The position numbers and the translations under genes are program-made. The notes under the pieces are model-generated. The model searched no databases, was not told the origin of the DNA, and worked only from the letters and a program-made list of their open reading frames with translations. This document shows positions 13,001 through 20,008 of a stretch of DNA of 64,000 nt, in pieces (within the stretch, counting starts at the first letter, position 1; each line of letters begins with the position of its first letter). The DNA is from Cylicocyclus nassatus (taxonomy: Eukaryota > Nematoda > Chromadorea > Rhabditida > Strongylidae): NCBI GenBank assembly GCA_958299035.1, contig CATQJL010000112.1, positions 85,392,636-85,456,635 of the forward strand. Reading direction: 5' to 3'.

Positions 13001-14643
13001 GCGGCTGCTATGGGCTGCCAACGGCTGCTACGGGCTGCCAGAGGCGGCTGCCAGTGCGGTATGAAGGCACCCGTAAACGGAGAGGCGGGGTGGGGGATGG
13101 GGCGGAGTCCATCTTGCTGGTGCTCTCACTCATCACCCGCCTGTAACCGCGAGAGATAAACAAAGGTACGGGCGAAGTAGAGAAGATTTTGTCGTCTTTT
13201 CAGATATCATATTTAAAATATCTGTGGAAACAGATAGTCATAACTCTGCTTAGCGAAACCCTTCAATGATAAGGAAAACACTTTGGAATTGAATTTGAAA
13301 AATCAAAAGCGCTTGAGTGTAAGGGTAAAATATTTAGAGCCCTTCTAGTAAAAGAAAGGAACTTCCTTGTAAAAAATGATAGTCAGTTGCTTCAACAAAT
13401 TTCAAGGTTTCAACTTTCCGAAAACAAAATTTTTCTAAATATTTTCTATACTACTCGAATTGTAGCTGAAATGTCACAGAAATACACTTTAGAGACTTGA
13501 GTAAAAACACAATACGCAGTTCGGATGCCCATAACTTCAGAGCTTGTTCTAGTTTTAAATTTTGCAACTTTATGAGACTTTTCATACGCTCGGATAATGA
13601 ACTTAATACTTAAGAATGTAAAATCTAAGCAAATTGTTTATGTTACACTTCAACTGGGTGAAATTATATTTTCTAATATCACCTTCTTCTAACTTTTCAC
13701 ATCCCCAGAAAAACCGAAAAGTCTACTCGTAATCTTTCCAAAATCATTACACTTGCCATTTCTCGACTTTTTTACGTTGACAAACCTCATTTCTTCTGTA
13801 CTATTAGGTTGTCCCAAAAGTCTTTTCATACCTGACTTTCAGCGATATAAATCAGTTCGTCTTAAACTTCTAATAAAATGCGGGGCACCGTTCGACAGAT
13901 CAAGGCAAGCTCTACAAGATAGCGTTCATAGTTTGCAACAAGCTTATTCCGCAACAAGTTCCAAGCCAAAATAAGAAAATTTCCGAATTTCGGATATTCA
14001 TACATGCACTTGCTGCATTTTTCTGATGGCTAAGAATCAAGAAATAAATAATGCACTCAATTTTCAAACTTTGCCTGTATAAGTTCTGTGTCCCCCGCAA
14101 ACAGATGATTGTATAACTTATTCACTCAGAGTTACTGCCACAAATTTTCAGCCTATTAGGTGCCCTACTTCTTGAAAAATATCGAATTGAAGGTCCGAAT
14201 ATGAAAAGACTTATGGGACAATCCAGTATTTTTTTTAAAATAAACGTAGAGCTATAGCGAGACAGTTTTATTTGTCTAGCTGATAGGCTATAGTGAAAAA
14301 CGCGTTTTTCAATGCTGAATTTAACTATGTTTTCCATATCCTGAACATATTTATCCCCGTTGACCCTCTCCCCCCCCTCCCCCCTCCCTCCTCCTCACCC
14401 TCAATTGACAATAACCTAAAGGGTGAAATTTTGCAAACTAAAGCAAAAATCGCAGATCAGTGCCTTTACTAATTTTTTTGACTTTCAGGTTGCATAGACA
14501 AGGATCTCTTAAACTGTTACTTCATGGACAAAAATGGAACCCTTGACTGTGCTAAATATAAGCATCTGTGCTGTGGCACATGCATAGCTTTGGCCAAGTT
14601 GGCCAAGTATGGTAGAGCACCATTCAAGACATCAAAAGCTTAG
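427..14643 (+). CDS. Astacin gene A (zinc metalloprotease with ShKT-like tail), 5'-partial
   Basis: Six exons join in frame: 427-550, 7491-7559, 10741-10859, 11571-11719, 11772-11931 and 14489-14643. Together they encode most of an astacin (M12A) domain. Seen directly: the zinc site HELLHIVGLWHEH followed by MREDRD, the Met-turn SIMHY, and a final six-cysteine module ending LCCGTC, then a stop. Astacins are secreted zinc endopeptidases; in parasitic nematodes they act in moulting, tissue invasion and feeding, but the role here is inference. The signal peptide, prodomain and first mature exon are missing. Introns reach 7 kb and are packed with mobile DNA, including a Penelope-like element and a Helitron. 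The catalytic exons have no internal stops and keep all zinc ligands, so the gene could be functional. Its C-terminal tail is shorter than that of gene B, with one cysteine module instead of two. Confidence 0.8.
1205..1535 (+). repeat. Left inverted terminal repeat of the Penelope-like element
   Basis: This stretch is the reverse complement of 3829-4159. The two copies give the same translated strings on opposite strands, so they are close to identical, which suggests recent insertion. The short ORFs inside are a by-product of the repeat and are not annotated as genes. Confidence 0.85.
1263..1303 (-). ncRNA. Hammerhead-like ribozyme motif in left repeat
   Basis: This is the mirror copy of the motif at 4061-4101, read on the - strand: AGGCCT, CTGAGGA, a GACG/CGTC stem, GAAA, CGTT, AGGCCT. 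See the entry at 4061 for the fold and its flaw. Confidence 0.45.
1619..3844 (+). CDS. Penelope-like reverse transcriptase with C-terminal GIY-YIG nuclease
   Basis: About 741 codons. The RT core shows motif A FDVTSLYTN (near residue 326), motif B MGQRLAPVLA (near 393) and the catalytic YIDD (near 424). A GIY-YIG endonuclease follows, with VVYQLKC (near 634) and LYIGETGR (near 646), the typical domain order of EN-plus Penelope-like elements. These enzymes nick DNA and copy element RNA onto the broken end. The frame is open from 1526 but has no ATG before codon 180 (2156); 1619 is a TTG. The true N-terminus may therefore come from an upstream exon or non-AUG start, or the 5' end is damaged. The stop at 3842 lies just inside the right repeat. 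There is no frameshift or internal stop. Confidence 0.85.
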   Translation: MTDLCKNCSCNRNNITDHRSQGHAYQNEVTSRVTVIGNIPLSSNVIELLSLGPSFSPAQNVNSATCRKIVGSLHKLRDTLRLRSKCKDGPTATARDANSLLPSIPFPQTFYRQPAPVPEVDIKFRLLCSGVLEVLNRAKHQHQTNLTPRQWQGFKEIRELVSNGSVRLSVSDKGGEFVVMPQELDRRITAAHLADTTTYRVVSAKEFQSQYRKLNDAWTTIAKSAGLDDRFISRLKLRSPSCPVFYSLVKTHKLSLRDMSSMSADTYKIRPIISCVGGPTDRISWFLNKIVSQLLPKVPAHLSSSRDFIEKLRSAKFDSSTVVESFDVTSLYTNVQNNQALQALSEMLDKYATTINTFGLGKRRTMTLVSECLKCNIFRWSGTYYSQIRGLAMGQRLAPVLAICFMSKIEEPVLARMPLMYCRYIDDCCIFTSTQSEMDKCFEILNQQSQYIKLTREIPHDGWLPYLNAQVRLSNGIVSMKWYRKESSKNILINVRSAHPASTKRAVIGNMFKTAMQMCSGERERCESRSLASQIACSNGYHCLPRIQHHANGDHIRDNKLPLCLPFISDNISTAFRKCIIRAQLQDDVVLVNIPNDNIKKQLVRNRLYDRYCITERCVVCPYGRIGDCAQAGVVYQLKCLSCNALYIGETGRSLSTRINEHLADKRRKTLLSPLGRHRNEAHGGADFDIKCEILTYEKETSARKALEAFWISSKNPAMNNKNECLSVTNDFLPFLSICNL
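3829..4159 (+). repeat. Right inverted terminal repeat of the Penelope-like element
   Basis: Reverse complement of 1205-1535. The last codons and stop of the RT/GIY-YIG frame overlap its inner edge. It ends at aatatt, where the presumed target duplication begins. Confidence 0.85.
4061..4101 (+). ncRNA. Minimal hammerhead-like ribozyme motif in right repeat
   Basis: Read 5' to 3': AGGCCT (stem I), CTGAGGA (fits core CUGANGA), a GACG/CGTC stem II closing AAAGG, then GAAA, C-GTT, and AGGCCT again (stem I 3' arm). The palindromic stem I and the almost absent stem III match the minimal type I hammerheads described in Penelope-like elements, which are thought to work as dimers. Flaw: one extra A (4074) lies between the core and stem II, so activity is uncertain. 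A diverged relative occurs in the second Penelope-like element (near 33085). Confidence 0.5.
4456..4681. mobile_element. TA-flanked MITE (CAGGGCTTATCAA termini), copy 1
   Basis: A 226-bp near-palindrome whose ends read CAGGGCTTATCAA and its complement, with TA on both sides. It contains no coding capacity. A second copy of almost equal length is at 23786-24010. The TA target suggests tc1/mariner-type mobilisation. Confidence 0.6.
4682..6658. other. Intron sequence of astacin A, nothing recognised
   Basis: AT-rich sequence with only short chance ORFs on both strands. No exon of the astacin pattern and no repeat shared with other parts of the window was found. Confidence 0.4.
6659..7226 (+). 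mobile_element. Unclassified 568-bp TIR element, copy 1
   Basis: The ends read CAGATAATCGCCG and, inverted, CGGCGATTATCTG. The interior is unusually GC-rich, with repeated variants of 'gcaagcggtccgcaa' and 'tccgcgagaatgcggcc'. Two further copies are at 25024-25598 (opposite strand) and 63436-64000. No transposase is encoded, so it is presumably a non-autonomous DNA transposon. The short ORFs inside are not conserved as proteins between copies. Confidence 0.6.
7491..7559 (+). CDS. Astacin A exon, CFSTVGR segment
   Basis: A 69-bp exon between ttctcttag and gtaagt encoding [19 protein letters not shown]. The Cys and the S-x-V-G-R pattern are typical of the strand before the astacin active-site helix. 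It has the same length and phase as the exons at 28786 (gene B) and 55754 (gene C). Confidence 0.8.
7560..8687. other. Intron of astacin A, no gene seen
   Basis: No exon recognised. A short inverted motif (tacgacccacc / ggtgggtcgta, 8313-8333) recurs near 9941-9984 with the same neighbouring bases (tgtcc..aacggnag), so both may be traces of one small repeat. Confidence 0.35.
8688..9617. mobile_element. Mariner-type fold-back MITE, 930 bp
   Basis: Two arms of roughly 360 bp are near-perfect reverse complements. The element begins TTAGGTTGGCTCGAAAGT, ends with its complement, and is flanked by TA. This terminus is typical of mariner relatives. There is no transposase; the ORFs on both strands are the two arms read in opposite directions. 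Confidence 0.75.
10044..10498 (+). mobile_element. Helitron-like non-autonomous element, copy 1
   Basis: It begins TCTTATATATAAAGCTGAAT, followed by a (GTCT)n run, and ends GGGTAAGCCAGCTAG, inserted between A and T. The TC start, CTAG end and A/T flanks fit Helitrons. The halves are inverted copies of each other (ttccgaatagaaaattcc versus its complement), and the centre holds a perfect hairpin of about 50 bp built on 'gagcatgctgatcaccccc'. It encodes no Rep/helicase. Other copies are at 31716 and 36023, with fragments at 14842, 20009 and 24580. Confidence 0.6.
10741..10859 (+). CDS. Astacin A exon with zinc-binding motif
   Basis: A 119-bp exon between actttttcag and gtcagt. It encodes [19 protein letters not shown], the complete astacin HExxHxxGxxHExxRxDRD signature with three His zinc ligands and the catalytic Glu. 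Length and phase equal those of the exons at 28906 and 54135. Confidence 0.9.
11571..11719 (+). CDS. Astacin A exon with Met-turn
   Basis: A 149-bp exon between attgttcag and gtgata. It carries YQNQFAMVEK and then the Met-turn [11 protein letters not shown] with the Tyr that assists zinc binding. Ends in phase 0, like the exon at 37720. Confidence 0.88.
11772..11931 (+). CDS. Astacin A exon, end of catalytic domain
   Basis: A 160-bp exon after a 52-bp intron (acceptor atatttag). It begins DLIGKAKEPSENDWIKVCAI and contains the CECKTC-like cysteines that close the catalytic domain. The donor is gtatct, so the last base pairs with the exon at 14489 to form a Ser codon. Confidence 0.75.
12465..13072. 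mobile_element. Harbinger-like MITE with GTA duplication and CAG/CTG-rich arms
   Basis: The ends read GGGTGCATTCATACCGC and, inverted, GCGGTATGAAGGCACCC, flanked by GTA on both sides. The arms hold an imperfect tandem repeat of roughly 18-20 bp (cgggctgccagcggctgcta and its complement). The terminal pattern resembles the shorter TTA-flanked MITE at 29386, so a PIF/Harbinger-related origin is likely. The ORF across the right arm is just the repeat translated. Confidence 0.6.
13804..14226. mobile_element. Mariner-type MITE, 423 bp
   Basis: It starts TTAGGTTGTCCCAAAAGTCT and ends in a diverged complement (agacttatgggacaatccag), with TA on both sides. It is non-coding. Confidence 0.6.
14489..14643 (+). 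CDS. Astacin A last exon, ShKT-like cysteine module
   Basis: Acceptor gactttcag, then [20 protein letters not shown] and LCCGTC, giving six cysteines in an ShKT-like arrangement. A short basic tail follows and ends at TAG 14641-14643. The stop comes after the first module, whereas the homologous exon of gene B continues into a second one. Confidence 0.85.
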
Positions 14644-14841
14644 GTTAAGCGTAACAGACACGTTACGACAACGGAAACATCGGAAACGCACACTTGGTGC
14701 TCTTCATTAATTTTATCTGTGAGAGTTTAGTCATGTAACTGGTACAGAATTGTTCTTTTATAAATGCTTGCTTCATGTTTTGCAGTCCTATATTTGAGCT
14801 ATACCGATGCCAACAAACCTCGCTTGTTTTCTATAGAAGAC

Positions 14842-15080
14842 TAACTGGCACCGGCTCCGCCCGGCCCCTGTCAATAAAATATTCGTAATCAGCATGCTCA
14901 CTTATCCACCTGTGCCGGCATTCAGCTCCGTAGCTCAAGTTTTGCAAAAAATCGATAAAATTGATGTCCATCGATAACGAAAAGTAGCTTACGACACTCG
15001 TCCTCCCCGAAGTGTATGTGTAGAATTTCGTCCGGATCGGTTCAGGAAGAAAAATACTGGAACATACGTACTTATAGTCG
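14842..15080. mobile_element. Decayed Helitron-like fragments left of the BEL remnant
   Basis: The segment opens with ctaactggcaccggctccgc, the complement of the Helitron 3' end, and then runs in the opposite sense through gatcagcatgctc-like, atcgataacgaaaagt and ccgaagtgtatgtgt blocks to ggaacatacg. It is more diverged than the copies at 10044 and 31716. Confidence 0.5.
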
Positions 15081-15178
15081 AGTTTCCCTGCTTAATATAG
15101 TGCTCCTGCAGACATGAACATTACATTTGACTGCATATGAATCTTCATGGGCTTCCTTCAGGCACTGAAGGCATAGTC

Positions 15179-15490
15179 CTAGTCGAGTGGCTTGTGACGT
15201 TTTGGATACTGGATCCGGGTAACGAAGGCATCCGCTGAGTAGTGGCTGTCACGGTTTTCGGCAACCGTGCAGAAAATACAGCTAGACTTGGGTGCACTGC
15301 GTTCTAGGAGCACAGCTTGCTGGTCGAGTATCGTCTGCATTTTCTGCTCGAGGGCCTGCATTTGTTGTTGAAGGGCCAGCCTATCCTGCTTAGCGGCTTG
15401 CATCTCGGGCAGTAGGTGGTGAAGCAGAGTTGGAACGTCACATCTGTCGAGTTCGTCGATAGCAGCTTGCATATCTGGCGAGAATGACAT
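15179..15490 (-). CDS. Gag-like ORF with zinc-knuckle cysteines (103 aa, truncated)
   Basis: It starts with ATG after a TATAAAAG-like box (on the - strand, about 35-40 bases upstream). It has a Leu/Gln-rich coiled-coil stretch (residues about 30-65: MQAAKQDRLALQQQMQALEQ) followed by SCIFCTVAENRDSHYSAD, which looks like the start of a Cys-His knuckle. After the stop, another frame continues with a CLQCLKEAH pattern, so the original gag-like protein was probably longer and is now frameshifted. Assignment to gag is inference from the cysteine pattern and the neighbouring element. Confidence 0.45.
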   Translation of the reverse strand: MSFSPDMQAAIDELDRCDVPTLLHHLLPEMQAAKQDRLALQQQMQALEQKMQTILDQQAVLLERSAPKSSCIFCTVAENRDSHYSADAFVTRIQYPKRHKPLD

Positions 15491-15744
15491 GTTGGTAATG
15501 TGGTATAGTCCATCTGCTTTTATACAGATTTTTACTGCCTATCTAGGTTCCGCCCATGCTATATAGCCTAAGTTGACTGTATGCTGCTTTATATCTTTGA
15601 AGTAGGTTTGTTGCCCTTGACATAGCGGATTGCTGCCTGGAGGTTATGTGATGGGTGAAGTAGTTGGTGGGGCCGGTGCTAAGTGCTCGATTGATAGCGT
15701 GCATGACTAGTTGTTATATACATTATCCAGATATGCATATAAAA
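15491..15744 (-). repeat. Possible LTR region between env and gag-like ORF
   Basis: Non-coding sequence where the 3' LTR of the element would be expected, with a TATA-like box at its gag-proximal end. No second copy is in the window to prove that it is an LTR. Confidence 0.3.
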
Positions 15745-17349
15745 TCAGTTTCTGTTATCAGCTGATCCCTTACATACTAAATGGGACCAGCAGAACACTA
15801 TTGGAGCCGTAAAAATTTTTATGATGGCCATGATGATGTAGATCATAATTTTGGCAGCGTACACTAAGGCTATTGGGCCTGCTAGGTAGGTCGCAAGCGT
15901 GAGAAACGCTACCGACGTGAGAGCCGCTAAACTGATTTTCCAATGCTTTTTTATGATCTCTATGATCGGCGCGACGTCTGGCACGCTGATATCGGCGAAC
16001 CATTGATGGTGCAAGGGTACAGCGTGGGAATCTTCATCGAACGACACTGGATCAGCTGTTATGTGATAATAAAGAGTGCCTTGGAGCATAATAGATGCTG
16101 GTCCGTGGTGACACTGTACATTGCATTTTTCACTGATCACTGCTCGTTCGAGTGCTAGGTTAACAGTGGTAGAATCGTTGTTTGAAAAACATTGGACATT
16201 AAAATTCTGAGTTTCACATGAGACCGTCACTGTTCTCTCAAACGAAGATTGACAGTATGCAACGACATTAGCGCCATGTAAACAGCTATAACATCCAGTC
16301 AGCTTGCTGAGACGAACTTCGCATTCCATTAGGAATATTTCTTCTGCTGATTCAGCTAATATTGAAGACGCGATTGACAACGTGAATTCGCTTTCATCTG
16401 AAAGTGCTATCACGTCGTTACCTGATCTTGTTATTGTGGAAACTGGGGTTTCCAATGGTAGTTTCGCAGATGAGCGATTTCTGAGGGCATCGATCGAGTC
16501 GTCCGGACACAGACATCGGTGAACGGAGTTGTCGCAATGGCAGCGCATACTTGTAGTGCATGATGAGAAGTTGTGTTTAGCTTGCAACTCACTGCTGCAT
16601 TCCACTGGAATTTGGAATTTGTCTGGTAAGACAAATGACTCGCTTCCAGAGATGGCGAAACGCTTGTTTAGCAGTGACAGCGATAACTTCTGAATAGAAA
16701 TGACCGTTACCTTGAAATTATTGATCTTTTCCGTAACATATGGCTGGATCAAGCGAGTGCTCCTAGATGTTTTTCCCAGCTTTGTGTATTCCATGCGTAT
16801 ATGCACACTGGGCATCCATTCTAAGCAGGATATCACTTCATATACGTGATCGGAGATTGGTCTATGAGCGACTCGATAAAACTGACATGCTGGTAGAGGA
16901 AGCAAGCATCCGCAGGGTATTTCTCCGCAAATGTCGATGCAGCCGGAATATCCTGGAAATTTGTAGGCCTTCCGCAGTTCTTTGACAGTTTCGTTCGCGT
17001 GCATAGTATGACACTTGTCATGAATGCACGATCCTGCTTGGGCACAACTTTCTGCATGGAAGATGCGAATTTTGGTATCTCTGGTGAAGGTGTGCAGGAC
17101 TTTGGAGCAAGTGAACTGTGTCGGTCTTTTAGTGAGCTTTACCATACCTACGGTCACATTTTCATGCATAATTTCAATGCATATCTCTGATATTACCTTA
17201 TTGAATAGCAACTTATTACTGTACTCGTAGTGACAGCTGTCTGGATCTGTACAGACAAGGTTCGCAGCGTGTCTTGTGTAGCCTCTTTGACAAGCATGTG
17301 CGTTGACGATTAATGCGCTAACTAGAAGGCAAATAGTTGTTGCACTCAT
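15745..17349 (-). CDS. Envelope glycoprotein of BEL/Pao element, phlebovirus Gc-like
   Basis: 534 codons, uninterrupted. An N-terminal signal peptide (residues 1-19, hydrophobic, ending near AHA) is followed by a cysteine-rich ectodomain with several N-glycosylation sequons and one or two C-terminal membrane spans (about residues 470-520). A cluster of closely spaced cysteines near residues 133-162 (GYSGCIDICGEIPCGC) resembles the fusion-loop region of phlebovirus class II Gc proteins. Such glycoproteins were acquired by nematode BEL/Pao elements and would act in membrane fusion. The ORF is open while pol is broken, which may mean recent decay or retention. Its start overlaps the upstream membrane ORF by 32 bases in another frame; expression probably needs splicing. 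Confidence 0.75.
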   Translation of the reverse strand: MSATTICLLVSALIVNAHACQRGYTRHAANLVCTDPDSCHYEYSNKLLFNKVISEICIEIMHENVTVGMVKLTKRPTQFTCSKVLHTFTRDTKIRIFHAESCAQAGSCIHDKCHTMHANETVKELRKAYKFPGYSGCIDICGEIPCGCLLPLPACQFYRVAHRPISDHVYEVISCLEWMPSVHIRMEYTKLGKTSRSTRLIQPYVTEKINNFKVTVISIQKLSLSLLNKRFAISGSESFVLPDKFQIPVECSSELQAKHNFSSCTTSMRCHCDNSVHRCLCPDDSIDALRNRSSAKLPLETPVSTITRSGNDVIALSDESEFTLSIASSILAESAEEIFLMECEVRLSKLTGCYSCLHGANVVAYCQSSFERTVTVSCETQNFNVQCFSNNDSTTVNLALERAVISEKCNVQCHHGPASIMLQGTLYYHITADPVSFDEDSHAVPLHHQWFADISVPDVAPIIEIIKKHWKISLAALTSVAFLTLATYLAGPIALVYAAKIMIYIIMAIIKIFTAPIVFCWSHLVCKGSADNRN

Positions 17350-17569
17350 TCCGGGAAGGGGCTGGTTTGAAAGAGGGATCTAGCATTTTACATGTTTGAT
17401 GTTGTACCGGAAGTGTTTCTTTAACGGTGTTTCGTCGTTTTCTGCCCAGTTTTGATATGGAACAGATGATGACGATACCTAGCATTGTAATGAAGTAAAG
17501 AATCATAGCTACGGTAACGATAGCCCCAAATGGCCAGCAATGGGGGTTTCCCAGCAGAGTTTTTGACAA
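17318..17569 (-). CDS. Short membrane-spanning ORF before env (83 aa)
   Basis: It contains one strong transmembrane segment (WPFGAIVTVAMILYFITMLG and on) followed by a basic stretch (KLGRKRR), typical of a stop-transfer anchor. It overlaps the env start in a different frame. It could be the tail of a first, Gn-like envelope product or the remains of a pol-env linker. No homologue can be named. Confidence 0.35.
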   Translation of the reverse strand: MSKTLLGNPHCWPFGAIVTVAMILYFITMLGIVIICSISKLGRKRRNTVKETLPVQHQTCKMLDPSFKPAPSRNECNNYLPSS

Positions 17570-17837
17570 AATTTTCTGATGATCACAGAATTGTGGTCTT
17601 TCGCATATCAGTATCGATTCATGGGCGCTATCGCCTGTTATTTGCTGAAACGCACTGAGGCGCTGGTATTGATTGGTGATATGGGCAACGCATATTGCAT
17701 GCCGTGCGTGATATTATCGATCGTTTTACAATCGTTATCGATGCATAGCGATTAAGGCGCGCCTTGCCATGGGATTTGAACCTTGCCCTCATAACAGCTG
17801 ATCGCCGATGAAGAGTTTTGCGCTTTGATTGGCGATG

Positions 17838-19073
17838 CTAATGCCAATATGGCGATCGGGAAAAGTATGAGGGTTTGAGGATATGTGCAGACTGATTAAG
17901 CCTATTTCCGCATTCTTTGATGGCATTCAAAGCCTTCATTTTGGATGCTCTTTCAGGCATTTTTCTTACATTTTTCTCTACCGTTTGCAAAGGTTCGGCG
18001 GACGCTTCTTCAACCTGGGTAATGGGCTCCTCTGATACGGAGCGGATTTCCAGGGGAAAGATTTTATTAACTGGACGTTGCACAATCTTCTTGTTTGGTA
18101 GAAGGATCATGGCGGATCTTATCAATCCATCTGCGCTCTTCACATTATCCACGATTCTACCGTACGACCAACATCCTCTGGAAAGTAACTCCTGTTCAAT
18201 CAGTACTATTTCACCGACTTGTGGATCTGATCGCAGAATCGATCGTGGTTGTTTATGATGAAGTCTTTGCATTTCTCTCAGAGAAGTAAGATATTCTGTG
18301 TTCCATTTTTCCCAAAATTTATTGGCAATGGTCTCACATGACTGAATTGCTTCATTGGCTTGCTTTTCAGTCTGAATCAACTCGGGATCATAGCTGGGAT
18401 CATCTGAATCTTCCAGTATGTCACCTGTGGGTATGGAATACATTAGATTGCCTCTCAAGAAATCGATAGGTCTTAGCGGTAACTGTGTGATGTCACTAGC
18501 GTTTAACTTTGTTAGTGGCCTGGTATTGATTATTGCTTCAATACGCGCTACTGCGGTACACATATCCGCGAAACTAAGGCGTTTCCGCCCGATTGATTTA
18601 TTGAAGGCTTTTTTAACTATGCCAACCAACCTTTCCCATGAGCCGCCCATCCAAGGAGAAGCTGGAGGGTTGAATATCCATCGTATTCGTTCTGATGCGC
18701 AATAGGACATTAGTGATGAACCAATTTGGTCTTGTTTTTCAAACATTTTTTGAATGATCAATTCTCCCAATTTGAAATTGGTGCCGCAATCGCTGCGTAC
18801 GATTGCTGGAGTTCCTCTGCGAGATATGAATCTCAGGAAACTGTTCAGGAAGGCGCCTGCCGATAGGTTTTCTACCACTTCCAGATGCACTGCCCGAGTT
18901 GTCAGGCATGTGTACAGGCAGACATACATTTTTTCACTGGTTTTTGCTGTGAAAGGTCCCATGAAGTCGCAACCGACATTTTGAAAGGGTTTAGATGTAA
19001 CCACTCTATCTTTTGGTAATGAAGGCATTATGGGGGCTCCATATGGTGGCCCTTGGTACTTTTTGCAAATCAC
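17838..19073 (-). CDS. BEL/Pao integrase domain of pol
   Basis: 411 codons from an internal Met; the true polyprotein continues upstream in another frame. A D,D,E catalytic triad is visible: D36 in VGCDFMGPF, D95 in VRSDCGTNF and E147 in SPWMGGSWERLVG. The first residues hold the second half of the zinc-binding site (CxxC, ICKKYQGPPYG). The C-terminal third (VGEIVLIEQ, ILLPNKKIVQRPVNKIFPLE) matches the region that usually follows integrase in BEL/Pao pol. It would catalyse insertion of element cDNA. There is no internal stop, but a frameshift separates it from the ORF at 19085. Confidence 0.85.
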   Translation of the reverse strand: MICKKYQGPPYGAPIMPSLPKDRVVTSKPFQNVGCDFMGPFTAKTSEKMYVCLYTCLTTRAVHLEVVENLSAGAFLNSFLRFISRRGTPAIVRSDCGTNFKLGELIIQKMFEKQDQIGSSLMSYCASERIRWIFNPPASPWMGGSWERLVGIVKKAFNKSIGRKRLSFADMCTAVARIEAIINTRPLTKLNASDITQLPLRPIDFLRGNLMYSIPTGDILEDSDDPSYDPELIQTEKQANEAIQSCETIANKFWEKWNTEYLTSLREMQRLHHKQPRSILRSDPQVGEIVLIEQELLSRGCWSYGRIVDNVKSADGLIRSAMILLPNKKIVQRPVNKIFPLEIRSVSEEPITQVEEASAEPLQTVEKNVRKMPERASKMKALNAIKECGNRLNQSAHILKPSYFSRSPYWH

Positions 19074-19084
19074 GCAACGTTTTA

Positions 19085-20008
19085 CTATAGTTTGGAATGC
19101 ACGAGAAGGCTGTGGTAGCCAGAATCTCTGTCTAACGATGAAAGGGTGTGATCTTTACCACAGTGTCCATTGTTGGAATGGATTTTATCGAGCAATAATT
19201 TTGTGAACTCTGAAGTTTCTGGGATGTAAATCGGCGATTTTGTATCAAACGGTATCGCCGCGTTTTGGAGACGAGAGTGGTGACGTATTATGCCGTTTTT
19301 ATCGATGATGATTTGTTTTTCGTGAAAGCGCTTTTGTAGAAGAGCGATATCCACTTGTTGATGTTCGTGTACGAGTATCAAGATTTCGGCGAGATTCATG
19401 TCATTTGCTGTAATCTCTGCTTCTTTATCAAACATGTTTGTGTTACCAAGTTTGATTTGAGTGTTTTGATGCTCATTGGTGGAATCCACCCATTTTCGAG
19501 CAATTTTGCCGACAGTAGCTGTCACTCTGAGCGCTTTATCTAGTTTGGAGAAGCGACTGAGATCGATGAAATCGTCATGTTTTGCAGCTTCTGTGACGGT
19601 TTCTACATTGCTGGAAGCAATAGTAATCTCTTGCTCTGCTGTCTCTTCGTACGAAAGAGCGTCTATTGACCTTATTGGCCGGCGGTTGGCATCATTTTTA
19701 AGCCACTGTGGACCTATGACCCAATCGTGTGTAGCGATTTCTTTGGCTGACAACCCTCTGGAACCTGCGTCGGCAGGATTGAAGTCAGTGGCAACGTGGT
19801 AGAATTTAATCTTTATGTTCAAAGCTTCGAAATGGGCTTTGATTTTCATTATTCTATCACGCTGATTTGCGACAAACACTGGTAATTTTTTGTTAGATTT
19901 TATCCAACATAACGCGATTTCACTGTCGCTGACTAGGCACACTTCGTTTATACTATTTTTTGAGTCGTCGCTGATGGTTTTGCTCAATCTGGCTGCCATC
20001 ATGATTCC
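19085..20008 (-). pseudogene. BEL/Pao pol fragment: RNase H tail and zinc-binding region
   Basis: The open frame continues from Helitron-derived codons (20095-20009) into pol at about 20008. Visible are CLVSDSEIALCWIKSNKKLP and YHVATDFNPADAGSRG, typical of the RNase H end of BEL/Pao pol, and later HSNNGHCGKDH, the start of the integrase zinc site. A single-base shift near 19125 ends the frame at 19085, just before the integrase frame. Protease and RT are missing upstream, so it is a truncated relic. Confidence 0.75.

Larger units (their letters stand above)
15065..20008 (-). mobile_element. BEL/Pao retroelement remnant with envelope gene
   Basis: Reading on the - strand: RNase H tail and zinc-binding part of pol (20008-19085), integrase (19073-17838), a membrane ORF (17569-17318), the envelope ORF (17349-15745), a possible LTR region (15744-15491) and a gag-like ORF (15490-15179). 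The order pol then env is that of env-bearing BEL/Pao elements (semotiviruses) of nematodes. Protease and RT are absent: homology stops at 20008, where Helitron sequence begins. Pol carries a frameshift near 19125. A gag-like start beyond the presumed LTR would fit a tandem or permuted copy. This is an old endogenous copy and is incomplete. Confidence 0.75.

Noticed and set aside
12829..13146. 105-codon ORF with repeated GCQRL-like units
   Set aside because: It is the minisatellite arm of the MITE at 12465-13072 in translation.
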